Below are positions 5,421-14,637 of a stretch of 14,637 nucleotides of DNA, piece by piece. Within the stretch, counting starts at the first letter, position 1. Each line of letters opens with the position of its first letter. Source of the stretch: an uncultured Bacteroidales bacterium. Its GTDB lineage: Bacteria; Bacteroidota; Bacteroidia; Bacteroidales; Bacteroidaceae. Location: contig CALKIW010000015.1 in assembly GCA_937995875.1 (NCBI GenBank), positions 1-14,637 of the forward strand, given 5' to 3'. Below the pieces are notes generated by a model. That model was given only the letters and a program-made list of their open reading frames with translations. It ran no database searches and was not told the DNA's origin. The translations under genes were made by a program, and so were the position numbers.

Positions 5421-5469
5421 AAGCCCACAAGCAGTGTAAACTTCATGGTTTACAATGACCCGTGGGCTT
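5421..5469 (-). terminator. Intrinsic terminator of clpC
   Basis: Outer arms AAGCCCAC (5421-5428) and GTGGGCTT (5462-5469), with an inner perfect stem TGTAAAC (5435-5441) and GTTTACA (5448-5454) around a 6-base loop. On the minus strand the hairpin is followed by TTTGTTTG, giving a T-rich tail just after the clpC stop. It separates clpC from the IS66 remnant. Confidence 0.8.
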
Positions 5470-5493
5470 AATGTATATTGTACTTACTTTGCT

Positions 5494-8025
5494 TTATTTA
5501 AAAATGAGTTCTTCCTTTCCTGCTGCTTTGCCTATGGAAATGGTATCGCCGGACTTGAGCTCTCCGGATAGGATCATTTCACAAATACCATCTTCGATAT
5601 AGGTTTGGATGGCGCGTTTCAATGGTCGGGCACCGAATTGTACATCATATCCCTTGGATGCAACAAAGTCTTTGGCCTTGTCTGTAATCTGAACGGTATA
5701 GCCCAAATCACCAATACGCTTGTAGAGAGCTCGCAACTCAATGTCGATGATTTTCCTAATGGCTTTCAAGTCGAGCTGGTCGAATGTTATAATTTCGTCC
5801 AAACGGTTGAGGAATTCGGGTGAGAATTGCTTGCTCAGGCTTTTCTGAATTACCGAGCGTGCATATTCCTTGTCTTGCTCGTCCATATTAGCTACATTGG
5901 AAATGCCACCGGCATTAAATCCAACACCACGACTGAATTCCTTCAACTGTCGTGTTCCCGCATTGGAGGTCATGATGATTACTGTGTTGCGAAAATCTAC
6001 GGTACGGCCGTTACCGTCGGTCAGTCGGCCTTCGTCTAATGCTTGGAGCAATAGATTGTAGACGTTGCCATGTGCCTTTTCAATCTCATCGAGCAAAACA
6101 ATGGAGTAGGGGTGACGTCGTACCTGTTCGGTGAGTTGTCCGCCTTCTTCGTAACCCACATATCCCGGAGGTGCTCCAATGAGTCGAGAAACGTTGAAGG
6201 CTTCTGTATACTCACTCATGTCAATGCGAATTAAGGCATCTTCTAAGCCAAACATGTTTTCAGCCAGTTTCTTGGCAAGATATGTTTTCCCAACTCCGGT
6301 AGGTCCCAGGAACATGAATGCTCCAATGGGGCGATTGTGCGCTTTCAGTCCTACACGATTGCGCTGAATAGCCTTTACCATTTTGTTGATAGCCTGATCC
6401 TGCCCAATTACATTTTCTTTGAGAACATCAGCCATGTTTCTCAACCGTGCACCTTCGGCCTCTACCATACGTTGTACGGGCACTCCGGTCATCATTGAGA
6501 CTACATCGGCTACCTCTTGCTCGCTTACAATTTGTCGAGAGGCAGCGTCGCCTTGTTGCCAACGCTGTTGCATATTCTCCAATTCTTGCTCCAATTCCGT
6601 TTGTTTATCACGGAAACCTGCGGCAAGTTCGAAATTTTGGTTGCTCACAGCTTGCTGTTTCTTCACCTTCACGCTTTCTATCTGCTTCTCCATGTCAGTA
6701 ATTTCCTTCGGTACTTTTGCGTTTTGCAAATGTACTCGAGAGCCTACTTCATCGAGTGCATCAATGGCTTTGTCGGGAAAGAAACGGTCTGTGATGTATC
6801 TTTCGGTGAGTTTTATACAAGCCTCAATAGCATCATTGGTATAACTGACATGATGATGTTCTTCATACCTGTCTTTTATATTTTCCAATATTTGGAGGGT
6901 TTCTTCAGGTGTTGTCGGCTCCACCAATACTTTTTGGAAACGACGTTCCAAAGCACCGTCTTTCTCTATAGAATTCCGGAACTCGTCGAGTGTAGTGGCT
7001 CCGATACATTGAATGGTACCGCGAGCCAAAGCCGGTTTCATAATGTTGGCCGCATCCATACTGCCCGGAGTAGAGCCGGCGCCGATGAGAGTATGTATCT
7101 CATCAATAAATACTATAATGTCCGGATTTTGTTCCAGTTCTTTCAAGAGCGCGCGAATACGCTCTTCAAATTGGCCTCTATACTTCGTTCCTGCCACAAT
7201 AGCGGTCATGTCAAGGCTCACCACACGACGATTGAACAACACAGGAGAAGTAAGACGCTTCGAAATAAGCTGTGCAAGTCCCTCCACAATAGCACTTTTA
7301 CCCACACCCGGCTCACCTATTAATATAGGGTTGTTCTTTTTACGGCGACACAGGATCTCCGTTACACGCTGGATCTCTTTTTCGCGACCAACCACCGGGT
7401 CTAATTTTCCTTCAGTTGCCGCGCGTGTTAAATCTGTTGAGAAATTATCTAAAATAGGAGTGTTACTCTTACTTTGGGGCTGAGCAGCAGTCGTTGTACG
7501 ACGACGGTTACCATCCCGTTGATGGCTTGACATTGTATCATCAAATTCTTCTTCGTCCTCATCAGGTAAGCCTAAACCGTCCGTCATCGGCTTCTTTTTT
7601 AACAGTTGAATGGCCTTTTCGTAGGTTAAGTTGTTATTTTCAAGCACTTCTTTAGCTCCGTTGTTCATTTGGTCATGCAATATGGCAAGCAACAAATGTT
7701 GCACATCAACCATTTGGGTGTGCTGAATCCGAGCCTCAAGAACCGCTAATTTCAATATATTGCTGGCCTTGTCATTGAGCACAGGGTCGCTGGTTTGGAG
7801 CGATGTGCCCACTTGGTCGGCGCGTACACGTTCTTCCAAAGCATATTTTATACCGAGAATGTTGAGTTCTAAATGATTAAGGAGGTCTATTACGGGACCA
7901 CCCTTTTCCCTGAGAATGCCAAGCAAGAGGTGTTCCGGCCCAACATAACTACTGGCCAGACGTGTCGCCTCTTCTCTGCTGAAAGCAAGTATTTCTGATA
8001 CTTTAGGTGAAAATTGACTGGTCAT
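5494..8025 (-). CDS. clpC: ClpC-type AAA+ unfoldase of the Clp protease
   Basis: An 843-residue HSP100 ATPase that unfolds proteins and feeds them to ClpP. Domains in order: double Clp_N repeat (~5-145; SREEATRLASSYVGPEHLLLGIL), a charged linker, first AAA+ with Walker A GEPGVGKS (~238) and Walker B IIVFIDEIH (~305), a UVR/M-domain coiled coil (~440-485), second AAA+ with GPTGVGKT (~575) and VLLDEIEKAH (~643), then the Clp D2-small domain. The M domain and Clp_N repeats favour ClpC over ClpA or ClpB. A frame opens at a TTG at 8049, but ATG 8025 has AGAAAGGA (8033-8040) seven bases upstream and starts with the typical TSQFSPKVSEIL. The 137-bp gap after addB has no strong terminator, so some read-through is possible, and I found no perfect promoter there. 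Confidence 0.93.
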   Translation of the reverse strand: MTSQFSPKVSEILAFSREEATRLASSYVGPEHLLLGILREKGGPVIDLLNHLELNILGIKYALEERVRADQVGTSLQTSDPVLNDKASNILKLAVLEARIQHTQMVDVQHLLLAILHDQMNNGAKEVLENNNLTYEKAIQLLKKKPMTDGLGLPDEDEEEFDDTMSSHQRDGNRRRTTTAAQPQSKSNTPILDNFSTDLTRAATEGKLDPVVGREKEIQRVTEILCRRKKNNPILIGEPGVGKSAIVEGLAQLISKRLTSPVLFNRRVVSLDMTAIVAGTKYRGQFEERIRALLKELEQNPDIIVFIDEIHTLIGAGSTPGSMDAANIMKPALARGTIQCIGATTLDEFRNSIEKDGALERRFQKVLVEPTTPEETLQILENIKDRYEEHHHVSYTNDAIEACIKLTERYITDRFFPDKAIDALDEVGSRVHLQNAKVPKEITDMEKQIESVKVKKQQAVSNQNFELAAGFRDKQTELEQELENMQQRWQQGDAASRQIVSEQEVADVVSMMTGVPVQRMVEAEGARLRNMADVLKENVIGQDQAINKMVKAIQRNRVGLKAHNRPIGAFMFLGPTGVGKTYLAKKLAENMFGLEDALIRIDMSEYTEAFNVSRLIGAPPGYVGYEEGGQLTEQVRRHPYSIVLLDEIEKAHGNVYNLLLQALDEGRLTDGNGRTVDFRNTVIIMTSNAGTRQLKEFSRGVGFNAGGISNVANMDEQDKEYARSVIQKSLSKQFSPEFLNRLDEIITFDQLDLKAIRKIIDIELRALYKRIGDLGYTVQITDKAKDFVASKGYDVQFGARPLKRAIQTYIEDGICEMILSGELKSGDTISIGKAAGKEELIFK

Positions 8026-8162
8026 ATTTATATCCTTTCTACTTTTCAAAAATTATATTTATCGTATGTTGTACATCTAATAAGAGCAACTACCGTGCCA
8101 ATTTATAAAAATTTTATGTTATCAACCTCATTCCACCTATACTCGGAGCTAATATAATTCAT

Positions 8163-11123
8163 TTATAATCCGCAGATATTATTATATGGACAGGATGCAC
8201 AACGTGTACCATCTTCAGTAGGTAGGAAAGGTTGTTCGGAGTCAAAGATATTTCCTAAAAGTTGTTTCAGTCCCATAATAAAATCATCATATTTCGTGTT
8301 AATATCGTCTATAGTCTCTCGCTTACCCTTGCCTGCTCCGATTTGCAGAATAGGATTGTAGTCAGCGGAAGCGGTCTGTCGAATAAAGAAAAGGGCCGGC
8401 GAAACAGGCAGTTGCCCTTTGTTGATGGTTTTTAAGGCGTCTGCTCCGTGACGTATGATGCCGGCATAGAGAAATGCCTGTAGATAATATGCAGTGTGTT
8501 TACTGTCTATATACTTTGGCTCAAAAAAATCTTCTACCTTTGAAGGAATAGAAGATAACGGTGTTCCTGTCTTATAATCAACAACTCGTATCATGTTTTT
8601 TCCGTCTTTTACAATGCAATCCAGACGGTCTATCTGCCCCCCAACTCTGATTGTACGTTCTTCTCCCTGTACCTCAAATGTCAGGTTGTCATAGAAACTC
8701 TCCTCCAATGCCAAGATGTCAAACGGTGCGAGCTGTTTATCAAGTGCTAAAAGCCTGTCAATATAAAGCTTTACCGCTTTTTTGTTGAGACGTTGTAATC
8801 CGTTATATTGAGGTGTAAAATGATGGTCATTTACCTTGAAAACAACTTCACGGAAAGCCTGATCGAGATGCTGTTCGAGCCTAAGATTATCTTTTTGCAG
8901 TGCTGTTATTGCATCCGTTGTAATTGTTTTCTTGTAATGATGAGATAAGTCAAGATATATCAGTTCGGCCGTTCTGTGGAATATATTTCCGAACATCACG
9001 TTGTCGATTTCGTCTTCATCTTCGTTATTTTCCTCCCGAAGATGGCAAATAGTATTATAATAAAATTGCAGTTGGCATCTCAAATATCGGTTGATTGCCG
9101 ATGGGGAGAGACGCTCTATAGCGTCCAGTTTATCTTTTATAAGATTATCTTTCGTTATCGGCAAGCGTCTTAATAGTGTAGCATTTTGACCGGACTGCAA
9201 TGTTCTATGGTTCATGCGATGCTTCTCAGCATTCTCTACCATGAACTGCAACATAAATCGGCTCATCTCTCCCCGTTGTCCATCATCGGTGGAATTGTTG
9301 AATGTGAGCGTCACATCTTTAGCTCGTTGCAGGAGTGAATAGAAATAATAGGCATAGATACCTACTTTGTTTTCTATGGTTGTAAGTTCGTAACCGGCAC
9401 GAAGCGAGTGAGGGATAAACGATGCATCGTTTATGTTCTTGGGGAGATTCCCCTCGTTGCATGATAAAAGTAGCACATGGTCAAAATCCAAGTTACGCGT
9501 CTCAAGAACACCCATAATCTGAATACCGAGTAGCGGCTCACCATGAAATGGAATGGAGGTGCTTTGTATCATTTGCGTTATGAGTCGTTGAAGAATAGTA
9601 ACAGACACCAATTGTTTTCCACTTTTTTTATCAATGTTTCCAAAGGTCAGTTCCATTTCTGCAGTCGTAGGAATCATAATTTCATCCAAACGGTTTATCA
9701 GAGTGTACATTCTGAATATAGACTCATGCATCAACGGATTATTTTCTTCTCTTGCTCCTATGCCGACAAGTTTGAGAACGGCAGCTATTATTGAGAGGAT
9801 AGGGAGTTTCCCATCATCCGCAGACACATCTGCAAAAAGCACGTTTAACGCTTCATCGTACCCTTCGGTGAGCAACTTGCGAGTGGGATAATAATGCTTG
9901 CCAGAGTTTAGTTCATTAAGCAGCAACAAGCAATCGTCTGAAATGTATTTGGCGTAAGGATGTCTTAATATTTGGGTAACATACTTAAGTCTGTATTTAT
10001 CAGACCTTTCCACCTTTCCTCTTAACTGTAGATTAAGTAATAAATTTACTAAAGTGCTGACCGGTGACGATGCCAAAGGATAGCCGGTTGTTATGTTTAC
10101 ATTCTCTACTTCTTCCGGAAGGCAATGAATAACATTTTCCAACAAATTCTCGTTTCCCAACACAATAGCTGTGCGACTACCCGCCTTGATGCGGTCGCCT
10201 TGCTTCAGCCATTCGCTTACATATCTGGCTTGAATGTTCTCTGTAGGCGCAGAGATATATGTAATATCCTTGGGAAAAACCATATTGTTGTATATATTCT
10301 CATGCGAAAGATGCTGGGAGATGCGCGAAGGAGATAATTCATTGGGGAACTTATCGATATACTTCGCGATATATTTACCAGCCTCGTTGATGTTGTCAAT
10401 ATAATATTCATCATAGTCCCAATAAAATTCAGCCATTCCCTTTGCCTTTAGTTTGCGGAATAGTTGCTGCTCTACCTTTTGTAACAGGTTGAATCCTATG
10501 AAAATATAGTGCTTATATTGAAAATCTATTTGCTCCGTCTCGACTACATTTCGATACAACATACCTTCATAAGCCAATCCCTCTGCTGTCAGACTTTGTT
10601 TATAACTATGGTATATGCTTGCCAAATGTCGCCACAAATCATTGAAACGCTGCTGCATTTCTGTTTTATCCAGCAATTTGCCAAAGAATTTTTCTAAACT
10701 CTCTCTCTGTTTTTCGCTTAGGAAAGAAAAGTCTTTTATCTCCTGCCATGCCTCTAAGTTGATAAAGAGTTTGTCGGCATCGGCCATGTTTTTATCTATG
10801 TCGTCAAAGTCGGCAAGTAGCATTTGTCCCCATGAATAGAAATGATCGAGTGGCTCATCTGTGCCAATTACATCGCAAAATGTGTTGTAAAGTTTAAAGA
10901 TAAGGAGTATTTGGTCGGGTACCTTCAGCTCGGAGTGTTGTCGGAACAGTTCGCTTATGGTTATGTATGCAGGGCTCCATAAAGGCTTCTGTGTTTCTTC
11001 GAAAAGAGCCTGATTAAAGAAGAGTGAGGCGCGTTTGTTGGGGAACACCACTGCCACGTCGCTCAGTCCTTCAGGGTGTTTAGCCAATACATCCTTAGCC
11101 ACATATTGTAGGAAAGACTTCAT
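8163..11123 (-). CDS. addB: AddB-like helicase-nuclease subunit
   Basis: A 986-residue AddB/RexB-like PD-(D/E)XK nuclease, partner of AddA in the end-resection and Chi-recognition complex. The C-terminal nuclease domain is complete: GGQIDRLDCI and RVVDYKTGTP (~847), then YLQAFLYAG. The iron-sulfur staple of AddB is present, with one Cys in LRCQLQFYYN (~683) and three at the end in CASCPYNNIC. In the middle, NLDFDHVLLLSCNEGNLP is the degenerate helicase motif of this family. The N-terminus (VAVVFPNKRASLFFNQAL) has no GxGKT P-loop, so the helicase half is probably inactive and structural. It lies 37 bp after addA on the same strand, as one operon. An annotator might call it simply a PD-(D/E)XK nuclease family protein. 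Confidence 0.85.
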   Translation of the reverse strand: MKSFLQYVAKDVLAKHPEGLSDVAVVFPNKRASLFFNQALFEETQKPLWSPAYITISELFRQHSELKVPDQILLIFKLYNTFCDVIGTDEPLDHFYSWGQMLLADFDDIDKNMADADKLFINLEAWQEIKDFSFLSEKQRESLEKFFGKLLDKTEMQQRFNDLWRHLASIYHSYKQSLTAEGLAYEGMLYRNVVETEQIDFQYKHYIFIGFNLLQKVEQQLFRKLKAKGMAEFYWDYDEYYIDNINEAGKYIAKYIDKFPNELSPSRISQHLSHENIYNNMVFPKDITYISAPTENIQARYVSEWLKQGDRIKAGSRTAIVLGNENLLENVIHCLPEEVENVNITTGYPLASSPVSTLVNLLLNLQLRGKVERSDKYRLKYVTQILRHPYAKYISDDCLLLLNELNSGKHYYPTRKLLTEGYDEALNVLFADVSADDGKLPILSIIAAVLKLVGIGAREENNPLMHESIFRMYTLINRLDEIMIPTTAEMELTFGNIDKKSGKQLVSVTILQRLITQMIQSTSIPFHGEPLLGIQIMGVLETRNLDFDHVLLLSCNEGNLPKNINDASFIPHSLRAGYELTTIENKVGIYAYYFYSLLQRAKDVTLTFNNSTDDGQRGEMSRFMLQFMVENAEKHRMNHRTLQSGQNATLLRRLPITKDNLIKDKLDAIERLSPSAINRYLRCQLQFYYNTICHLREENNEDEDEIDNVMFGNIFHRTAELIYLDLSHHYKKTITTDAITALQKDNLRLEQHLDQAFREVVFKVNDHHFTPQYNGLQRLNKKAVKLYIDRLLALDKQLAPFDILALEESFYDNLTFEVQGEERTIRVGGQIDRLDCIVKDGKNMIRVVDYKTGTPLSSIPSKVEDFFEPKYIDSKHTAYYLQAFLYAGIIRHGADALKTINKGQLPVSPALFFIRQTASADYNPILQIGAGKGKRETIDDINTKYDDFIMGLKQLLGNIFDSEQPFLPTEDGTRCASCPYNNICGL

Positions 11124-11160
11124 GATTTCTATGTATTAATAAATGCTTGTTTTCTTATCT

Positions 11161-14100
11161 TTAACTAATTCTCACAATCCGATTGGTCCGTATGTACCAT
11201 AGGAATCCTGACACATTGTCGTAGCCCATGTTGCGTAGCAAACTCATGTAGTTTCTCACCTGCACATGATGGCTTTCGTACTCCTTCCCGGTCTTAAAAT
11301 CAATGACGATCATTTCTTTTTCATTATAAATAACCCTGTCAGGACGATTTTCTTTTATTTGTCCGGTTTCATGGTCGTAAGAAAGGATTGTACATTCGTT
11401 ATAAACTTTCCATGTCGGAGAAAACCATTCTGCCACTTGCGGTGTTTTCAATCGGTCGTCTATGATACGTCGCAATTCGTTCCTGTTCATGGGCTTGTCA
11501 TACAGCACGCCGTCAAATTCCATTTGGTCGATAGCTTTGTTCACATCATTTACGTTACGTATTGAGGCAAACAGAGCGTGGAGAATATTGCCGGTTTGTA
11601 TATAGCTACGTTGTTTTTGCTGTTTTTCCAATTCTTCGTCGGGGGTAATGAAATCGGTGCTGTTATTGCTCTGTCGGAAAACAGTCTTGTCTTTGTATTC
11701 TTGAATCGTAACATTGATACCTTCTTCTGTTTGCTCAAAAACATTACGGGTGGTCTTTTCCTTTTTTTCTTTGTCCGGGCACAGATTTCCTAAGCAAAAT
11801 GTGGTCACCCCATTTTCGTCTTGTTGCACGATGTGGTCGGGTAAGGAAATAATTTGGGGGTTCTCCGGATTCTGAGTAATGTTTTCACTCTTATGGTCAG
11901 AATCACTATCCTTATAGCTTATAACCTGCTTTATAAGCGTAGATGGATATTTGGCGTATTCGTTTCTTCCAATAATAAAGAGATTGCTTCCAGCTCGTGT
12001 AAAGGCCACATAGAGCAAGTTCAGATTGTCTACATAGTTTTTAAGATGTTCACTCTGGTATTCTTCGCCATATATAGAATTTTGCAACTTTTGGGCAGAT
12101 AAATTTACCGGAACAACCGGAAGTTTACTGTACGGCTCCTCCTGTGGCAACATCCAAATCACCTCTCCTTGCTTTTCTAAGTCCCAATCACAATAGGGAA
12201 TAATGACATTATCGAATTCCAATCCTTTACTTTTGTGTATGGTCAGTAATCTTATTCCATTCACTTCATCACTGTGTATGGCTTTTTTCGATATTGTGTT
12301 TTCCCATTCCTTGATAAATTCTTCCACAGTTGCAACATGATTTTGCATGAAATCGGAAAGCTTGTCAAAGAACGCACATACATAGGCACTCTGGTCATCA
12401 AGCCTGTTGAGCTTGAAAATGTGATAGAGCTCTTCTGCCATATCTACGAGTGGGGTAGAGAGAAGCTTTTCGCTCTCCTCTGTCAATTCGGTTGGCAGAA
12501 GGGCACGTAAGTTGTCATTATCAATAAAGAGACAACTGTCGTCGATAGAACTCTCTCCGGAACATATTTTTTGATAGACCTTTACCAATGCTGCCGTAAC
12601 TAAATTATCTTCGGGATGAACGAGTAGATACATGGCTCTGACGATAGTGCATACAGCTAAAGAGGCATCAAGTCGGAAAGCCTCATCAGATACCATATTG
12701 ATCATTTGATGCTCACCATTCACTGTAATGGGATTTTGCTGAAAATAGTTGGCCAACAGTTGAATATGAGTATTTTTTCTAACAAGAATGGCTATCTTCT
12801 TCGGTGGAATACCCGAAGATAACAGATGCTCGAGGATATGTTGCACCTCACTTATCATATTTTTCTCATAATCACTCCTTGGCAAGAGTTTAATATTTAC
12901 AGAGCCAGCCTCACTTTCTGCCACCGTGAGGTTTTTGGGAGCTATCTTTTGGATCACGTCCTCATAAGCCCGCTTAATATCAAGCGCCTCTTTAAGCAGA
13001 GAAGCCGGTGCATCATTGGATTGTAGCATACTAAGTGCTTCGTCAGAAGTTATCTTTGCACCTAACATGAAGAATGTGTTGTTAAATCGTATGATGTTGG
13101 GTTTGGAACGATAGTTCGTATCACGAAATTCTACTTTTATGCGACTATCGTTTTCCTGTGTCAAGTTTTGCAGAAGACGCCAGTCACCATTTCGCCAACG
13201 ATAGATACTCTGTTTCACGTCTCCAACGATGAGCGACCCATTGTTATGTGCCAAGCAATCGTCCAACAACACCTTGAAATTGTCCCACTGTACCGTGCTT
13301 GTGTCTTGAAACTCATCAATCATGATATACCGCAACTGTGCTCCTGTCTTTTCGTAGATAAAGGGAGAGTCTTGTTTGTCAATAAGGTCACTCAATAGTT
13401 TTTGTGTGTTGCTAAGCGGATAGTTGTTGGTGCTGGTATTGATGTTGTTGACTTCTTGCTCAATGCGTCCCAGCAATCGGAGCTCATGCAGGTTTCGTAG
13501 TGTCAAGTCCACAGAATTGACGATATAGCACATTTTCCTGCGTTCTTTTTCGGCGCGGTTGAGCAGTGGCCCAACTTCGTTAATAATAATCCGGCCATGT
13601 GGTGTGTCGATATCGGCCTTTCTGAGCATTAAAGTCGGGTCGTCACAAGCTTTGAGTATTGTGTTGGATGGAAAATCGTCCTTGACAAAATCTCCCGATG
13701 CCAATTTCTCGAAATAACCTGGCGCATTTTGCTTTCCCCTGCTGAAATGGGCATCCTCCAGTTGGTATTTTTCTGCTATGTCCCGATATTTTTTGGCAAA
13801 GGCTGCCATCGTTTCATTGGCTTCTTTCTTCATGGCCCTCAGTTTCGAATTGTATTCCTTGAAGAAACCGGGGGTGTTCATAATGCGTTGCAGTTCTTTC
13901 TGGTGATCTTTATAGAAGTCCTTAAAAATGTTTTTACCAAAGTCTTTGATCTGTCCGATAACGTTCCAGTTTTTTTCGTCGTCTACCTTTTCCTTTACAA
14001 AATCCATAATCCATGAAAGCAAAGGGTCGTTATCTTGTTGTATATTCTCGATGATATTGTCTACGGCTTGCGACTCCACTTCCGCATCGTTCAGACCAAC

Positions 14101-14508
14101 TTGAAGGTTAGCAGTTAGCCCAAGTTCGCGTGCGAGGTTGCGCAATATGCTTTGAAAAAAACTGTCGATAGTCTCTACACGGAAATAATGATAATGATGT
14201 AAAATGAGCTCCATCGCCTCCTTAGCTCTGTTACGTATAACCCTATCTGCCTTGTTTGGAAATGCTTCTCGAATACATTTCATATAGAGTTCTGAATCCG
14301 GCAACTCATTGGCAATGCCGTAAAGCTGGCTCAATATACGCATTTTCATCTCCTCGGTAGCCTTGTTGGTAAAGGTCACCGCAAGAATATAGCGATAGTT
14401 CTGCGGCTCTTGCACGAGCAGCTTGATATATTCTACAGCCAGCGTAAAGGTCTTTCCACTTCCTGCACTGGCTTTATAGATGGTAAGCGGTTTGTTGATA
14501 GATGTCAT
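11161..14508 (-). CDS. addA: AddA-like UvrD-family helicase/exonuclease
   Basis: A 1115-residue superfamily 1A helicase with a C-terminal RecB-type nuclease, the motor subunit of the AddAB complex that processes double-strand breaks for recombination. Seen in order: Walker A ASAGSGKT (13-20), motif Ia FTNKATEEM, IDEFQDTS (~396, Walker B), VGDVKQSIYRWRNGD (motif III), EFRDTNYRS (IV), LLTIHKSKGLEFDNVIIP (~765, V) and LLYVAFTRAG (~838, VI). The nuclease motif near the C-terminus is PDRVIYNEKEMIVIDFKTGK (DFKTGK ~1068) followed by HHVQVRNYM, with the metal-binding Asp, the D-x-K pair and the Gln all present. The order addA before addB is the reverse of that in Bacillus. ATG 14508 sits about 28 bases after the predicted transcription start. 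Confidence 0.9.
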   Translation of the reverse strand: MTSINKPLTIYKASAGSGKTFTLAVEYIKLLVQEPQNYRYILAVTFTNKATEEMKMRILSQLYGIANELPDSELYMKCIREAFPNKADRVIRNRAKEAMELILHHYHYFRVETIDSFFQSILRNLARELGLTANLQVGLNDAEVESQAVDNIIENIQQDNDPLLSWIMDFVKEKVDDEKNWNVIGQIKDFGKNIFKDFYKDHQKELQRIMNTPGFFKEYNSKLRAMKKEANETMAAFAKKYRDIAEKYQLEDAHFSRGKQNAPGYFEKLASGDFVKDDFPSNTILKACDDPTLMLRKADIDTPHGRIIINEVGPLLNRAEKERRKMCYIVNSVDLTLRNLHELRLLGRIEQEVNNINTSTNNYPLSNTQKLLSDLIDKQDSPFIYEKTGAQLRYIMIDEFQDTSTVQWDNFKVLLDDCLAHNNGSLIVGDVKQSIYRWRNGDWRLLQNLTQENDSRIKVEFRDTNYRSKPNIIRFNNTFFMLGAKITSDEALSMLQSNDAPASLLKEALDIKRAYEDVIQKIAPKNLTVAESEAGSVNIKLLPRSDYEKNMISEVQHILEHLLSSGIPPKKIAILVRKNTHIQLLANYFQQNPITVNGEHQMINMVSDEAFRLDASLAVCTIVRAMYLLVHPEDNLVTAALVKVYQKICSGESSIDDSCLFIDNDNLRALLPTELTEESEKLLSTPLVDMAEELYHIFKLNRLDDQSAYVCAFFDKLSDFMQNHVATVEEFIKEWENTISKKAIHSDEVNGIRLLTIHKSKGLEFDNVIIPYCDWDLEKQGEVIWMLPQEEPYSKLPVVPVNLSAQKLQNSIYGEEYQSEHLKNYVDNLNLLYVAFTRAGSNLFIIGRNEYAKYPSTLIKQVISYKDSDSDHKSENITQNPENPQIISLPDHIVQQDENGVTTFCLGNLCPDKEKKEKTTRNVFEQTEEGINVTIQEYKDKTVFRQSNNSTDFITPDEELEKQQKQRSYIQTGNILHALFASIRNVNDVNKAIDQMEFDGVLYDKPMNRNELRRIIDDRLKTPQVAEWFSPTWKVYNECTILSYDHETGQIKENRPDRVIYNEKEMIVIDFKTGKEYESHHVQVRNYMSLLRNMGYDNVSGFLWYIRTNRIVRIS

Positions 14509-14541
14509 GGCGTGTCCTGTTATCTATGATTTTAGTTATAA

Positions 14542-14573
14542 CAAAGGTAGTTTTTTTATCTGAGAAATCCAAA
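14542..14573 (-). promoter_or_regulatory. addAB promoter (-33/-7)
   Basis: On the minus strand TTTG (14570-14573), 20 bases, then TACCTTTG (14542-14549), an exact match to the housekeeping Bacteroidota consensus. Transcription would start near 14535-14538, leaving a leader of about 28 bases before ATG 14508. No operator-like dyad is evident, which suggests steady expression. Confidence 0.8.
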
Positions 14574-14637
14574 CGGTATATATAAATAATAGGTACACCT
14601 CTGTGTGGTTCCGAAGTGGTTTCCCCTACAATGAAGT

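Noticed and set aside
6517..7323. Long + strand open frames across clpC (also 7013-7483 and 6419-6844)
   Set aside because: They are antisense to a clearly coding, full-length ClpC, show no known motif, and have low-complexity, Cys/Phe/Ser-rich composition typical of shadow frames.
8041..8100. A clpC promoter using AATTTTTG as the -7 box
   Set aside because: The first base departs from TAnnTTTG and no good TTTG lies 19-21 bases upstream, so I could not support it.

Overview
The window looks like chromosome of an anaerobic member of the Bacteroidota, most likely Prevotella/Segatella-like. The evidence is the moderately low GC content, weak Shine-Dalgarno use, perfect Bacteroidota promoters of the form TTTG-N19/20-TAnnTTTG in front of addA and tnpB, a strict-anaerobe (class I type) hybrid-cluster protein, and the protein sequences themselves. 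The genus is inferred from sequence feel and was not checked against a database.

Left edge (1-848, + strand): a graveyard of three broken genes. An enolase N-terminal piece is joined out of frame to the C-terminal flavodoxin domain of a flavodiiron protein (FDP). A rubredoxin follows with its middle deleted. A bidirectional terminator (870-909) separates this from the next cluster.

Nitrosative-stress cluster (911-4222, - strand): in transcription order, hcp (hybrid cluster protein, NO/hydroxylamine chemistry), a RIC/YtfE-type di-iron hemerythrin protein (repair of iron centres), a YeaO/DUF488 protein whose start overlaps the RIC stop by one base, and a Crp/Fnr regulator of HcpR type with its own promoter. 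Upstream of hcp is a perfect -7 box. A 14-bp dyad GTAAC-N4-GTTAC is centred about 40-42 bp before the predicted transcription start, where a class II Crp/Fnr activator would bind. The simplest reading is that the regulator senses NO stress and switches on hcp-ric-DUF488. The wrecked FDP and rubredoxin next door would have been a further NO/O2 reductase and its electron donor.

Non-coding stretch and IS66 remnant (4223-5381): about 470 bp without a credible gene, holding two strong hairpins. After it comes a broken IS66-family element: an intact tnpB, a tnpC fragment that is both frameshifted and cut off, and two copies of the IS terminal repeat in direct rather than inverted orientation.

Right part (5421-14573, - strand): addA and addB, which together form a helicase-nuclease for double-strand break repair and are driven by a perfect promoter at 14542-14573, then clpC (AAA+ unfoldase of the Clp protease) ending at a strong terminator. 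These genes are intact. The last 64 bases (14574-14637) lie upstream of the addA promoter and I see no gene in them. No rRNA, tRNA or CRISPR array was seen.
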